DNA from: Acetobacteraceae bacterium
Lineage (GTDB): Bacteria; Pseudomonadota; Alphaproteobacteria; Acetobacterales; Acetobacteraceae
Assembly (NCBI GenBank): GCA_027323595.1
Contig: DAHWBL010000330.1
Span: 1 to 13,329, forward strand
DNA: 13,329 nt
Reading direction: 5' to 3'
Under the pieces are notes generated by a model. That model made no database searches. It was not told the origin of the DNA and saw only the letters and a list, made by a program, of their open reading frames with translations. The translations under genes were made by a program, and so were the position numbers. Shown here in pieces: positions 6,228-13,329 of this stretch (position 1 is the stretch's first letter; each line of letters opens with the position of its first letter).

Positions 6228-7525
6228 ACGACCACCCCACCGCCACCATGCACGATTTCTTCACCGCGCCGCTCTCCGTCACCGACCCCGAGCTCGCCGC
6301 CGCCCTTGGCGCGGAGCTGGTGCGCCAGCAGGACGGCATCGAGCTGATCGCCAGCGAGAACCTGGTCTCCGCCGCGGTGCTGGAGGCGCAGGGCAGCGTG
6401 CTGACCAACAAATACGCCGAAGGCTATCCGGGCCGGCGCTATTACGGCGGCTGCGTCGAGGTGGACAAGGCCGAGGCCCTGGCCATCGCGCGCGCCTGCC
6501 AGTTGTTCGGCTGCTCCTTCGCCAACGTGCAGCCCCACTCGGGCGCGCAGGCGAATCAGGCCGTCTATCTGGCGCTGCTCAGCCCCGGCGACACCATCCT
6601 GGGCATGAGTCTGGCCGCCGGCGGGCATCTCACCCACGGTGCCGGCGTCAACCAGTCCGGCAAATGGTTCAACGCCGTGCAATACGGCGTCCGCCGCGAG
6701 GACGGCCGGCTCGACTATGAGGAGCTGGAGCGCCTCGCCCACCAGCACCACCCCAAACTGATCATCGCCGGCGGCTCGGCCTATCCGCGCTTCATCGATT
6801 TCCCCCGCATCCGCGCGGTGGCGGACGCGGTGGGCGCGCTGTTCATGGTGGACATGGCCCATTTCGCCGGCCTGGTCGCCGCCGGCCTGTTCCCCAGCCC
6901 GCTGCCGCACGCCCACGTGGTCACCACCACCACCCACAAAACCCTGCGCGGCCCGCGCGGCGGCATGATCCTGTCCAACGACCCCGAGCTCGGCAAAAAA
7001 ATCAACTCCGCGGTGTTCCCCGGCCTGCAGGGCGGACCGCTGATGCATGTCATCGCCGGCAAGGCAGCCGCGTTCGGCGAGGCGCTGCGGCCCGAATTCA
7101 ACCTCTATCAGCGCGCCGTGCAGGAAAACGCCCGCGTGCTGGCCGCCACCCTCGCCGAACGCGGCCTGAACATCGTCACCGGCGGCACCGACAGCCATCT
7201 GCTGCTGGTCGATCTGCGTCCCAAGCGCGTCACCGGCCGCGCCGCCGAACAAAGCCTCGAACGCGCGCACATGACCGCCAACAAGAACGCCATCCCGTTC
7301 GACCCCGAAAAGCCGATGATCACCTCGGGCATCCGCCTGGGCTCCCCCGCCGCCACCAGCCGCGGCTTCGGCGCCACCGAATTCCGCCAGATCGGCGAGA
7401 TGATCGACGATGTGCTGGAAGGGCTCGCCCGCTCCAACGACGCCACCAACACCGCCGCCGAGGCCGCGGTCGGCGCACGGGTCCAGGCGCTGTGCGCGCG
7501 CTTTCCGATCTATCCTGGGAGGTAG
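6224..7525 (+). CDS. glyA: Serine hydroxymethyltransferase
   Basis: 433 aa, full length, PLP fold type I. It converts serine plus tetrahydrofolate to glycine plus methylene-tetrahydrofolate, the main one-carbon source. Motifs: IELIASENLVS (39-49), KYAEGYPGRRYYGG (63-76), SGAQANQAVY (106-115), VDMAHFAGL (209-217) with PLP-binding Asp210 and His213, and TTTTHKTLRGPRGG (234-247) with Schiff-base Lys239. The ATG at 6224 lies inside the rpiB stop (ATGA overlap), with AAGGA at 6211-6215 as SD. An alternative in-frame ATG eight codons later lacks that spacing. The rpiB-glyA pair is a familiar alphaproteobacterial arrangement. Nothing in the protein looks damaged. Confidence 0.98.
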   Translation: MNDHPTATMHDFFTAPLSVTDPELAAALGAELVRQQDGIELIASENLVSAAVLEAQGSVLTNKYAEGYPGRRYYGGCVEVDKAEALAIARACQLFGCSFANVQPHSGAQANQAVYLALLSPGDTILGMSLAAGGHLTHGAGVNQSGKWFNAVQYGVRREDGRLDYEELERLAHQHHPKLIIAGGSAYPRFIDFPRIRAVADAVGALFMVDMAHFAGLVAAGLFPSPLPHAHVVTTTTHKTLRGPRGGMILSNDPELGKKINSAVFPGLQGGPLMHVIAGKAAAFGEALRPEFNLYQRAVQENARVLAATLAERGLNIVTGGTDSHLLLVDLRPKRVTGRAAEQSLERAHMTANKNAIPFDPEKPMITSGIRLGSPAATSRGFGATEFRQIGEMIDDVLEGLARSNDATNTAAEAAVGARVQALCARFPIYPGR

Positions 7526-7528
7526 CGC

Positions 7529-7542
7529 CCGCTCAATAGCGG
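7529..7542. terminator. Short hairpin between convergent glyA and membrane-protein genes
   Basis: CCGCT (7529-7533), loop CAAT, AGCGG (7538-7542). It spans the 7-base gap and the last codon of the minus-strand gene. There is no T run on either side, so a terminator function is weakly supported; it is the only structure available between these convergent genes. Confidence 0.3.
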
Positions 7543-8231
7543 ATGCGAAACGCCCGCGACAGGTTCTGGTCGTGCGGGAACAGCCCCAATATGTAGGTCC
7601 GGTAATCCACCTGCACCCGCACCGCCATCAGGCTGACGCTCAACATCTCGAGCGCCGCCGGGTCGCCGCACGGCATCGCCGCGTCGCTGCCCGGCGACAG
7701 CCGGCCGATCTCGGCGACATGATATTCCGGCGGCGGCGGATCCATCGCGGTCCCCCCGCTCACCACCACCTGGTCGACGACGCACGACCAGCCGATATCG
7801 CGAAAACCGAACAGGCTGCTGTTGTCGGTCAGCCGCGCGCCGAACGCGAGCGGGCGCGACGCGGTGCCAGGCACCAGCACCAGCGTCGGGTTGAGCTGGC
7901 GCGAGGTGTCCACCACCAGGAACAGCGCCACCGCCGCCACCGCCACCGCGATCGCCAGCACCGGCCCGACCCGCCGCCAGCCACGCTGCCACACCGGCAC
8001 GCGGGCCTCGATCACGGCCGCCAGCGCCACCGGATCGCCGCTCATCAGCGCCGCCATCTTTTCGCGCCGCAGCCGCGCCTTCTCCTCGACGATGCGCGAC
8101 AGATTGCGATCCTTGGTGTCACCGCGCAGCTCCGCGAGATCGTCGAGCTGCGCCTGCGCCTGCGCCAGCTGGTCGACCGACAGCCCCGCATGGGTGTCGT
8201 CAGCGCGGTTACGATCCAGCCAGGACACCAT
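7533..8231 (-). CDS. Hypothetical single-pass membrane protein
   Basis: 232 aa; no family recognised. Residues ~1-70 are soluble and charged, with a helical, Ala/Gln/Arg-rich stretch (about 17-65) that could form a coiled coil. One strong transmembrane helix lies at about 88-107 (VGPVLAIAVAVAAVALFLVV), preceded by Arg-rich residues, so by the positive-inside rule the N-terminus should be cytoplasmic and the C-terminal ~125 residues periplasmic. The C-terminal part has two cysteines (GWSC and AMPC) that could form a disulphide, and ends in basic/aromatic residues. The ATG at 8231 is preferred because AGGAG ends 4 nt upstream; ATGs at 8243 and 8261 lack an SD. Codon use matches the core, so it is probably resident. 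Bitopic secretion or envelope proteins have a similar layout, but I see no signature of them. Confidence 0.72.
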   Translation of the reverse strand: MVSWLDRNRADDTHAGLSVDQLAQAQAQLDDLAELRGDTKDRNLSRIVEEKARLRREKMAALMSGDPVALAAVIEARVPVWQRGWRRVGPVLAIAVAVAAVALFLVVDTSRQLNPTLVLVPGTASRPLAFGARLTDNSSLFGFRDIGWSCVVDQVVVSGGTAMDPPPPEYHVAEIGRLSPGSDAAMPCGDPAALEMLSVSLMAVRVQVDYRTYILGLFPHDQNLSRAFRIRY

Positions 8232-8281
8232 CCAACTCCTCATTGCGGCGCACCAAAACATCCCGGTATGCGCCCGTCCCC

Positions 8282-8310
8282 GCAGTAAACATTACCAAGG
8301 AGTAAATCAA
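8282..8310 (-). promoter_or_regulatory. Possible promoter for the hypothetical membrane protein
   Basis: In the 79-bp gap after the alpha/beta hydrolase stop, the minus strand has TTGATT (8310-8305) and, after 17 bases, TACTGC (8287-8282), a poor -10. This gap is noticeably more AT-rich than the genes on either side, which supports a promoter more than the hexamers do. Confidence 0.2.
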
Positions 8311-9165
8311 TCATAACATCGCCGCCGGATGGTGGCGCAGCAGAAAATCCCGCACTCGCGCAATGCTCGGCCCATCCATCAGCGCCGGCGCGTGCCCCGC
8401 ACCGGCCACCTCCATCGCCTCCGCCCCATCCGCGACCATCCGCGCCACCACGCCCGGCGCCAGCAGATCGCTCGTCGCCCCGCGAATCGCCAGCACCGGC
8501 AGCCGCAGCGCCGCCCAGACCGGCCACATATCGACGTCGGCGGGCGCGCCACCAAACGCCAGCCCGATCGCCGGGTCGTAATTCAACGCCAGCCCCCCCT
8601 CGGGCAACACCCGCGCCGAGGTCGCCGCCATCTGCGCCCATTGCGCGTCGCTCAGCGGGCCGAACGGCGCGTGGATCACCCGCAGATGCCGCTCCAGCGC
8701 CGCCAGATCATCAAAGCGCGGGGTCAGCGCCAGATACGCCCCGATTCGCGCCAATGCCGCCGCCGGCAGTTCCGGCCCGACATCGTTCAGCACCAGCGCG
8801 CCCACCGGTGCCGCCGCCGCCGCCGCCGTCAGCATCCCGCAGATGCCGCCCAGCGAGGTGCCCACCCACGCCACCTTCCGGCCGACCCGCGCCAGCAGAT
8901 GCGACAAGGCCTGCACATAGCTCAGCGGCTGATACAGCGCCGGATCGGCGAGCCAGTCCGACGCGCCGCGCCCCGGCAGGTCCGGGCACAGCACGAAATA
9001 CCGGTCCGCCAGCGCGCCGGCCAGCACATCGAAATCCCGCCCGTTGCGGGTCAGCCCATGCACGCACAGCACCGCCGCCGCCGCCGGATCGCCGTGGCAC
9101 CACACCGTCATCCGATGAAACGCGCCGCCGAGCAGATACGGCACCACCAGGCGGGACGGCTCCAT
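8311..9165 (-). CDS. Alpha/beta-fold hydrolase
   Basis: 284 aa. The fold is shown by the oxyanion-hole VHGLTRNGRDFD (35-46), PDLPGRGAS (61-69), the nucleophile elbow GTSLGG (102-107; Ser104), an acid candidate Asp233 in RGATSDLLAPG, and His258 in GAGHAP. The order Ser-Asp-His and the length fit carboxylesterases, CoA-thioester hydrolases or C-C bond hydrolases of the family; the sequence does not decide between them. There is no signal peptide, so it is cytoplasmic. Its ATG overlaps the TGA stop of the upstream CoA-transferase by one base (TGATG), so it is translated with it. The open frame extends upstream to 9450, but that part is a shadow of the CoA-transferase. Context favours action on a product or by-product of the CoA-transfer route. 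Confidence 0.9.
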   Translation of the reverse strand: MEPSRLVVPYLLGGAFHRMTVWCHGDPAAAAVLCVHGLTRNGRDFDVLAGALADRYFVLCPDLPGRGASDWLADPALYQPLSYVQALSHLLARVGRKVAWVGTSLGGICGMLTAAAAAAPVGALVLNDVGPELPAAALARIGAYLALTPRFDDLAALERHLRVIHAPFGPLSDAQWAQMAATSARVLPEGGLALNYDPAIGLAFGGAPADVDMWPVWAALRLPVLAIRGATSDLLAPGVVARMVADGAEAMEVAGAGHAPALMDGPSIARVRDFLLRHHPAAML

Positions 9166-10367
9166 CAGACGATGCCGTCCTGCCGCAGCCGCGCGATCTC
9201 GGACGCCGAAAACCCCAGCTCGTCCAGCACCTCGTCGCTGTGCTGGCCAAGCGTGGGCGGCGCCAGCCGATACTGCACCGGCGTCGCCGACAGCCGCACC
9301 GGGTTCGCCACCACCTGCACCTCGCTGCCATCGTCGCGGACCATCCGCACCACCGTCTCGCGCGCCCGCACCTGCGGATCGGCGAACGCCTGCGCCACCG
9401 TGTTGATCGGCCCGCAGCCGATGCTGGCCGCCTCCAGCCGCTCCACCCACCAGCCGGTGGTCTGGGTGCGCATGATCGCCGCGAAGGTCTCGGTCACCTC
9501 CGCGCGATTGGCCACCCGCGCGGCGTTGGTCACATAGCGCGCATCCGCCAGCAGATGTTCATGCCCAAAGGTGGTGCAGAACCGCGCGAAGGTCGCGTCA
9601 TTGCCCACCGACAGCACGATATGCCCGTCCGCGGTGGCGAACACCTGATAGGGCACGATGTTGGGATGGTCGTTGCCCAGCCTGGGCGGATTCTGCCCGG
9701 TGGCCAGATAATTCATCGCCTGATTGGCCATCCACGCGATCGAGCTGTCCAGCATGCCGATATCGATCTGCTGGCCCTGCCCGGTCGCCTCGCGGTGGCG
9801 CAGCGCCGCCAGAATGCCGATGCACCCATACAGCCCGGCGAACATGTCCGCGATCGACACGCCGACCTTCTGCGGCATGCCGCCAGGGTCGCCGGTCAGG
9901 CTCATCACCCCGCCCATCGCCTGGATCAGCGCGTCATAGCCAGGTCGCGGCGCATAGGGCCCGGTCTGGCCGAAGCCGGTGATCGAGCAATAGATCAGGC
10001 CGGGAAACTCCGCATGCAGCTGCGCGAACCCCAGCCCGTATTTCGCCAGCGCGCCAACCTTGAAATTCTCCGCCAGAATATCGGACCGCGCGATCAGCCG
10101 CCGCGCGATCGCCTGCCCCTCGGGCTTGCCGATATCGAGCGTGAGCGAGCGCTTGTTGCGGTTCGCGCCGGTGAAATACGCACTTTCCTTCGTCCCCTCC
10201 ATATAAGGCGGGGCAAAGCCGCGGGTGTCGTCGCCGCTGCCTGGCCGCTCGATCTTGATCACGTCGGCCCCCAGGTCGGCCAGCATCTGCACGCAGCTCG
10301 GCCCGGCGAGCACGCGGGTCAGATCAAAAATCTTGACGCCCGCGAGCGGGCCGGTTGGCTCTTGCAT
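9165..10367 (-). CDS. CaiB/BaiF family CoA-transferase (class III)
   Basis: 400 aa, typical length. The class III CoA-transferase fold is seen from PLAGVKIFDLTRVLAGPSC at the N-terminus, LGADVIKIERPGSGDDTRG (32-50), RNKRSLTLD (70-78), GFGQTGPYAPRPGYD (131-145) and GVSIADMFAGLYG (169-181). Asp174 is the catalytic carboxylate that forms the acyl-CoA mixed anhydride. The C-terminal domain has HPNIVPYQVFATADG and the usual GP(I)NT region. It moves CoA from one acyl-CoA to a free carboxylate, in the cytosol; donor and acceptor are unknown. The ATG at 10367 has GGAG 5 nt upstream. It is first of a coupled pair with the alpha/beta hydrolase and divergent from an aldehyde dehydrogenase. Adjacency suggests that an aldehyde is oxidised and the acid then activated, but this is inference. 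Confidence 0.96.
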   Translation of the reverse strand: MQEPTGPLAGVKIFDLTRVLAGPSCVQMLADLGADVIKIERPGSGDDTRGFAPPYMEGTKESAYFTGANRNKRSLTLDIGKPEGQAIARRLIARSDILAENFKVGALAKYGLGFAQLHAEFPGLIYCSITGFGQTGPYAPRPGYDALIQAMGGVMSLTGDPGGMPQKVGVSIADMFAGLYGCIGILAALRHREATGQGQQIDIGMLDSSIAWMANQAMNYLATGQNPPRLGNDHPNIVPYQVFATADGHIVLSVGNDATFARFCTTFGHEHLLADARYVTNAARVANRAEVTETFAAIMRTQTTGWWVERLEAASIGCGPINTVAQAFADPQVRARETVVRMVRDDGSEVQVVANPVRLSATPVQYRLAPPTLGQHSDEVLDELGFSASEIARLRQDGIV

Positions 10368-10443
10368 TCGCACTCCGGATCGGGTCTTGCAGACCTCGGC
10401 AAACAGTGCGCCGCTTATAGTGCGGCTTCGGGAAGGGACCAAC
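10368..10443. promoter_or_regulatory. Divergent promoter region between CoA-transferase and aldehyde dehydrogenase genes
   Basis: The 76-bp gap holds TATAGT on the plus strand at 10416-10421 (5 of 6 to TATAAT), about 22 bases before the ALDH ATG. The same site reads TATAAG on the minus strand. It is flanked by a GCCGC/GCGGC 5-bp inverted repeat, so one protein or polymerase site could be shared by both directions. A TTGCAG at 10387-10392 lies 23 bases upstream of the -10, too far for a standard -35. A purine-rich GGAAGGGA (10431-10438) serves as SD for the ALDH gene. Confidence 0.4.
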
Positions 10444-11961
10444 ATGCCTAACGACACCACCGCCGACGCCATCACCGCCGACACCATCGTTCTCGACCCG
10501 CATGCCCTCGCCCGCGCGCTGTCCGGGCAGCATTTCATCGGCGGCAAACTCACCCCGTCATCGTCGGGCCGCACCTTCGCGGTGGTCAATCCGGCCACCC
10601 TCGCGCCGATCGCCACCGCCGCGGACGGCGACGCCACCGACGTTGACCTCGCCGTGCGCGACGCCGACGCCGCCCAGCGCGCCTGGGCCCGCACCCCCGC
10701 CCGCAAGCGGGGCGAGGCGGTGGCCGCGTGTGCCGCCATCATCGCCGATCACGTCGAGGAGATCGCCCGGCTCATCGCGCTGGAAACCGGCAAGGCGCTG
10801 CGCACCGAAAGCCGGGTGGAAGCCAACACCGTCGCCGACGTCCTGCGCTTTTATGGCGGCCTCGGCGGCGAGCTGAAAGGCGAGAGCGTGCCGTTCGCGC
10901 CCGACGTGCTGTCGGTGACGGTGCGCGAGCCGCTCGGCGTGGTCGGCGCCATCATCCCGTGGAACGTGCCGCTGCTGCTGATGGCGCTGAAAATCGCCCC
11001 CGCACTGGTCGCCGGCAACACCGTGGTGGTGAAATCCGCCGAGGAAGCGCCGCTCGCGGTGCTGCGCATCTGCCAGTTGATGGGCCGCGTGCTGCCGCCT
11101 GGCTGCTTCAACATCCTGTCCGGCTTCGGCCCCGAATGTGGCGCCCCGCTGGTCGAGCATCCGCTGGTGCGCAAGCTCACCTTCACCGGCTCGGTGCCGG
11201 TCGGGCGCATCGTCTCGGTGGCGGCGGCGAAAAAGCTGATCCCGGTCACGCTGGAGCTGGGCGGCAAGAGCCCGATGCTGATTTTCGCTGATTGCGACTT
11301 CGAAAAAACCGTTGCCGGCGCGCTCACCTCGATGCGCTTCACCCGCCAGGGCCAAAGCTGCACGGCGGCCAGCCGCATCTATGTCGAACGCCCCATTTTC
11401 GATCGTTTCGTCGCCGCGATGGCCGAGCGCGTGGACGCGATGGTGATGGGCGACCCGCTGGACGAAGCCACCGACATCGGCACCATCATCAGCAAAGAAC
11501 AGATGGACCGCGTGCAGGGCTTCATCACCGAGGGCCTGGCAACGCCGGGTGCCACCGGCCGCGCCTGCTCGGCGATGCCCAAAGATGCAGCCCTGGCCGG
11601 CTATTTCATCCGCCCGCACATCTTCACCGGCCTGCCCGCCAACTCCCGCCTGATCACCGAGGAAATCTTCGGCACGGTCACCGTGGTATTGCCCTTCGAC
11701 GACGCCGAACAGGCGCTGGCGGCGGCCAACGACAGCGAATACGGCCTCGCCGCCTCGGTCTGGACCAACGACCTCAAACGCGCGATGTCCCTCGCCCACC
11801 GCCTGGAAGCCGGCCTGGTCCAGGTGAACCAGAACCTGGTGGTGCAGGCGAACCTCTCCTACGGCGGCGTAAAAAGCTCCGGCCTGGGCAAGGAAGCCAG
11901 CCTCGAATCGATGCTGGAACATTTCACCCACAAAAAAACAATCATGGTGAACTACGCATGA
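10444..11961 (+). CDS. NAD(P)-dependent aldehyde dehydrogenase
   Basis: 505 aa, ALDH superfamily, slightly extended at the N-terminus (~25 residues before the first conserved block). It oxidises an aldehyde to the carboxylic acid in the cytosol. Conserved elements: PWN with Asn174, NTVVVKSAE with cofactor-contacting Lys197 (the common KPSE is KSAE here), FTGS (247-250), LELGG with general base Glu271, GQSC with nucleophile Cys306, EEIFGTV and GGVKSSGLG near the C-terminus. All catalytic residues are present. The ATG follows a purine-rich SD. The last genes of the core end here; the following DNA changes composition. Divergent pairing with a CoA-transferase operon suggests a shared catabolic task; the family is too broad to assign a substrate. 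Confidence 0.95.
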   Translation: MPNDTTADAITADTIVLDPHALARALSGQHFIGGKLTPSSSGRTFAVVNPATLAPIATAADGDATDVDLAVRDADAAQRAWARTPARKRGEAVAACAAIIADHVEEIARLIALETGKALRTESRVEANTVADVLRFYGGLGGELKGESVPFAPDVLSVTVREPLGVVGAIIPWNVPLLLMALKIAPALVAGNTVVVKSAEEAPLAVLRICQLMGRVLPPGCFNILSGFGPECGAPLVEHPLVRKLTFTGSVPVGRIVSVAAAKKLIPVTLELGGKSPMLIFADCDFEKTVAGALTSMRFTRQGQSCTAASRIYVERPIFDRFVAAMAERVDAMVMGDPLDEATDIGTIISKEQMDRVQGFITEGLATPGATGRACSAMPKDAALAGYFIRPHIFTGLPANSRLITEEIFGTVTVVLPFDDAEQALAAANDSEYGLAASVWTNDLKRAMSLAHRLEAGLVQVNQNLVVQANLSYGGVKSSGLGKEASLESMLEHFTHKKTIMVNYA

Positions 11962-12015
11962 GCCCTGCCTGCCTCGCGCTTGAATGCGACTCGGGCGCGG
12001 ACGCATGGTCTCGTG

Positions 12016-12122
12016 ATGAATCTTGATTTGATCCCCGCCGAGCTGCTTGAATTCTACGAATTCGACGAGTGGCGAAATGCCATAGCGATCATGTCGGCCG
12101 CCTATCCCCTGGAGTGGCGGGA
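12016..12122 (+). pseudogene. 5' fragment of a BglII-family type II restriction endonuclease (truncated)
   Basis: About 35 codons from ATG 12016 encode an N-terminus whose core is LLEFYEFDEWRNAIAIMSAA, followed by a YP-x-EWRE element. This resembles the start of BglII-like restriction enzymes, where a Y/H..A..IL....W.EI pattern opens the protein; full-length relatives are 200-250 aa. Here the frame continues to a stop at 12306, but after about 12120 the translation is a Ser/Arg/Pro-rich shadow of the relaxase frame, so the catalytic D...ExE region is missing. The fragment must be inactive as it stands. No methyltransferase partner is visible nearby. There is no good SD before 12016. It begins 54 bp after the aldehyde dehydrogenase stop, where G+C content drops. 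The family call rests on a short stretch; an unrelated small ORF is the alternative. Confidence 0.55.
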
Positions 12123-12125
12123 GTC
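12099..12125. other. Junction between restriction-gene fragment and relaxase
   Basis: Around 12102-12122 the restriction-like frame still reads YPLEWRE, while the relaxase frame (offset by one) already reads LSPGVAGVE. Both are plausible native sequence, so the two parents may have shared a few bases here. Upstream codon use is mixed; downstream it is CGG/GGA rich. Confidence 0.55.
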
Positions 12126-13329
12126 GAGGATTACTACGCCAAAAACGAACGGGGACGCTGGACCGGACGGGGAGCCGAAGCCTTGGGATTGTCCGGCCCG
12201 GTTCAAAAGGAAGAGTTCCAGGATCTCGCGTTCGGGTTCGACCCGAAGACCGGAAAGGCCTTGGTCCAGCACGCCGGGGAAGGCCATCGCTCGGGGTGGG
12301 ATCTGACCTTTTCCGCCCCCAAGTCCGTCTCCGTGGCGTGGGCACTGGGGGACGACGCCACCCGATCCAAAATTGCGGCGGCGCACGATCGGGCCGTGGA
12401 AGCGGCGCTCTTCTATATGGAACGTCATGCGTCGTTTTGCCGGACGGGACATGGGGGAAAAGACGAGATTCCTTCGGATCTGACCTGTGCGGTTTACCGG
12501 CATTACACGAGCCGGGAGCAGGATCCCCAGATCCACAGCCATGCCTTTGTCTTCAACGTGGGAGTGGGGGAGGACGGAAAGACCCGAACCCTGGAGGGAT
12601 CCCATTTCTTCGAATGGAAGATGGCGGGCGGAGCGGCCTACCGGGTGGCATTGGCGAAGGAAATGCAAACGCTGGGATTCACCGTTCTCCGCGATGGGAA
12701 AAGTTTCCGTCTGAAGGAGATCGAGCGGGGCCTCGAGGTCCTCTTCTCGACTCGGCGAAACCAGATCGAGAGGGCCCTCGCAGAACGGGGCTCCTCCGGG
12801 TCAAAGGCGTCCGAGGTGGCCACCCTTGCCACACGGAAAGGGAAAAAGGAACGGGATCCCGAAGAATTGCGGAAGGAATGGCAGGACCGGGCCGAGCGAT
12901 ACCGCAGGGAGTTTTCGGTCGAGAGGGAACGGGCGCTGACTCGCGACAAAGGAATCAAGGAGATCGAAACCTCCCTGTCCTATCAGGAGGCCCGGAGAAT
13001 GCTGATGAAACACCGGATCGGATTTCAAATCGGACCGGAAGCGAAGAATTCGGGACATTCTTTCCTTCCGGACAGACAGAGCGTGTATCGGGAATACGAA
13101 AAACGGGCGGGATCCGGAGAGGTTGAACGGGTGATTTTCGAATGGGCCGCACTTGAAATCCTGTCGGAAGGGCGTCGCATCAATCCGGGCCCCCTGGGAC
13201 GGGACAGAGACGATCTTCTGGAGCGATGGGGGAAGGCCAAGGAAAAAGACCGGGAGAGGAATCCGGAAGTCTGGATGGCCTCTCTGACCGGGGACCGCTC
13301 GACCTTCACCTCCGCCCAGGCCCATGCCA
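12111..13329 (+). CDS. TrwC/MobF-type conjugative relaxase, 5' end uncertain, 3' end beyond window
   Basis: About 406 codons are open to the window end. The relaxase domain is clear: VEDYYAKNERGRWTGRGAEA (tyrosine pair at 12132-12137, candidate nicking residues), LGLSGPV, then WDLTFSAPKSVSVAWALG with the Asp codon at 12300. The metal-binding triad RHYTSREQDPQIHSH has His codons at 12501, 12534 and 12540, matching TrwC H150/H161/H163. MobF relaxases nick oriT, bind the 5' phosphate through Tyr and carry a C-terminal helicase, which here would lie past the window. Following segments are charged and helical, with no helicase motif yet. TrwC has two tyrosine pairs; only one is seen, so residues before it are probably lost. 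The frame is open from 12051 and a GTG at 12069 is a possible start without SD; the first ATG (12417) would delete the active site. Codon use (CGG, GGA, GGG) is unlike the core genes. Confidence 0.9.

Noticed and set aside
8240..8317. 24-codon minus-strand ORF (MIDLLLGNVYCGDG...) between the hydrolase and the membrane protein
   Set aside because: It overlaps the hydrolase stop and ends just before the next SD, so a leader peptide is conceivable, but there is no independent support.
8329..10451. Plus-strand frames of 402 and 565 codons
   Set aside because: They run antisense to the alpha/beta hydrolase and CoA-transferase and are Pro/Arg-rich with no domain.
10558..12345. 595-codon minus-strand open frame across aldehyde dehydrogenase
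   Set aside because: His/Gly/Arg/Gln-rich composition without domains, antisense to a clear ALDH gene.
12296..13126. 276-codon plus-strand frame over the relaxase
   Set aside because: Gly/Arg-rich, out of frame with the conserved relaxase motifs; the frame one base further carries the His triad.
12417..13329. ATG at 12417 as relaxase start
   Set aside because: It would remove the tyrosine pair and the catalytic Asp segment that are clearly encoded upstream in the same frame.

Overview
The window is a mosaic. A GC-rich chromosomal core (about 1.3-12.0 kb) is flanked by two stretches of different composition. The core's GGC/CGC/GCC codon choice, the magnesium-type HemB, the hemB/rpiB/glyA neighbourhood and the CaiB and AAHS-transporter content suggest an alphaproteobacterium. 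Acetobacteraceae or a relative is my best guess from gene content, and no sequence search supports it.

Left edge (1-1317): one minus-strand gene for a single-HKD phospholipase D-like protein, at roughly 50-55% GC. It is followed by a very AT-rich strip (1081-1200, 39 G/C in 120 bases by hand count) that probably holds its promoter and marks a composition boundary. Core part 1 (1318-5621): an AAHS-type MFS transporter on the plus strand converges, across a perfect 11-bp inverted repeat, on a tightly packed minus-strand operon. The operon is hemB, an ACMSD-like amidohydrolase/decarboxylase and an IclR-family regulator. The amidohydrolase, IclR and MFS genes look like a small aromatic or cyclic acid uptake-and-degradation module attached behind hemB. 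Core part 2 (5733-7525): rpiB and glyA overlap by ATGA and run divergently from hemB, across a 9-bp perfect hairpin/operator-like repeat. A single-pass membrane protein of unknown function (7533-8231, minus) converges on glyA.

Core part 3 (8311-11961): a translationally coupled minus-strand pair, a CaiB/BaiF CoA-transferase followed by an alpha/beta hydrolase, diverges from an NAD(P)-dependent aldehyde dehydrogenase. Their start regions share 76 bp with a TATA-like element readable on both strands. Together they could handle a carboxylic acid or aldehyde through CoA activation, but the substrate cannot be read from the sequence.

Right edge (about 12.0 kb to the end): the first ~35 codons of what looks like a BglII-family restriction endonuclease run straight, within about 20 bases near 12111, into the relaxase domain of a TrwC/MobF-type conjugative relaxase. 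The relaxase is in another frame, has distinct codon usage (CGG/GGA rich) and continues past the window end. The relaxase keeps its Asp and three metal-binding His residues but probably lacks its first residues. This is either the insertion or recombination point of a conjugative element in a restriction gene, or an assembly join. I found no tRNA, rRNA, CRISPR array or complete insertion sequence. The accessory edges, rather than a complete new system, are the part most worth a second look.
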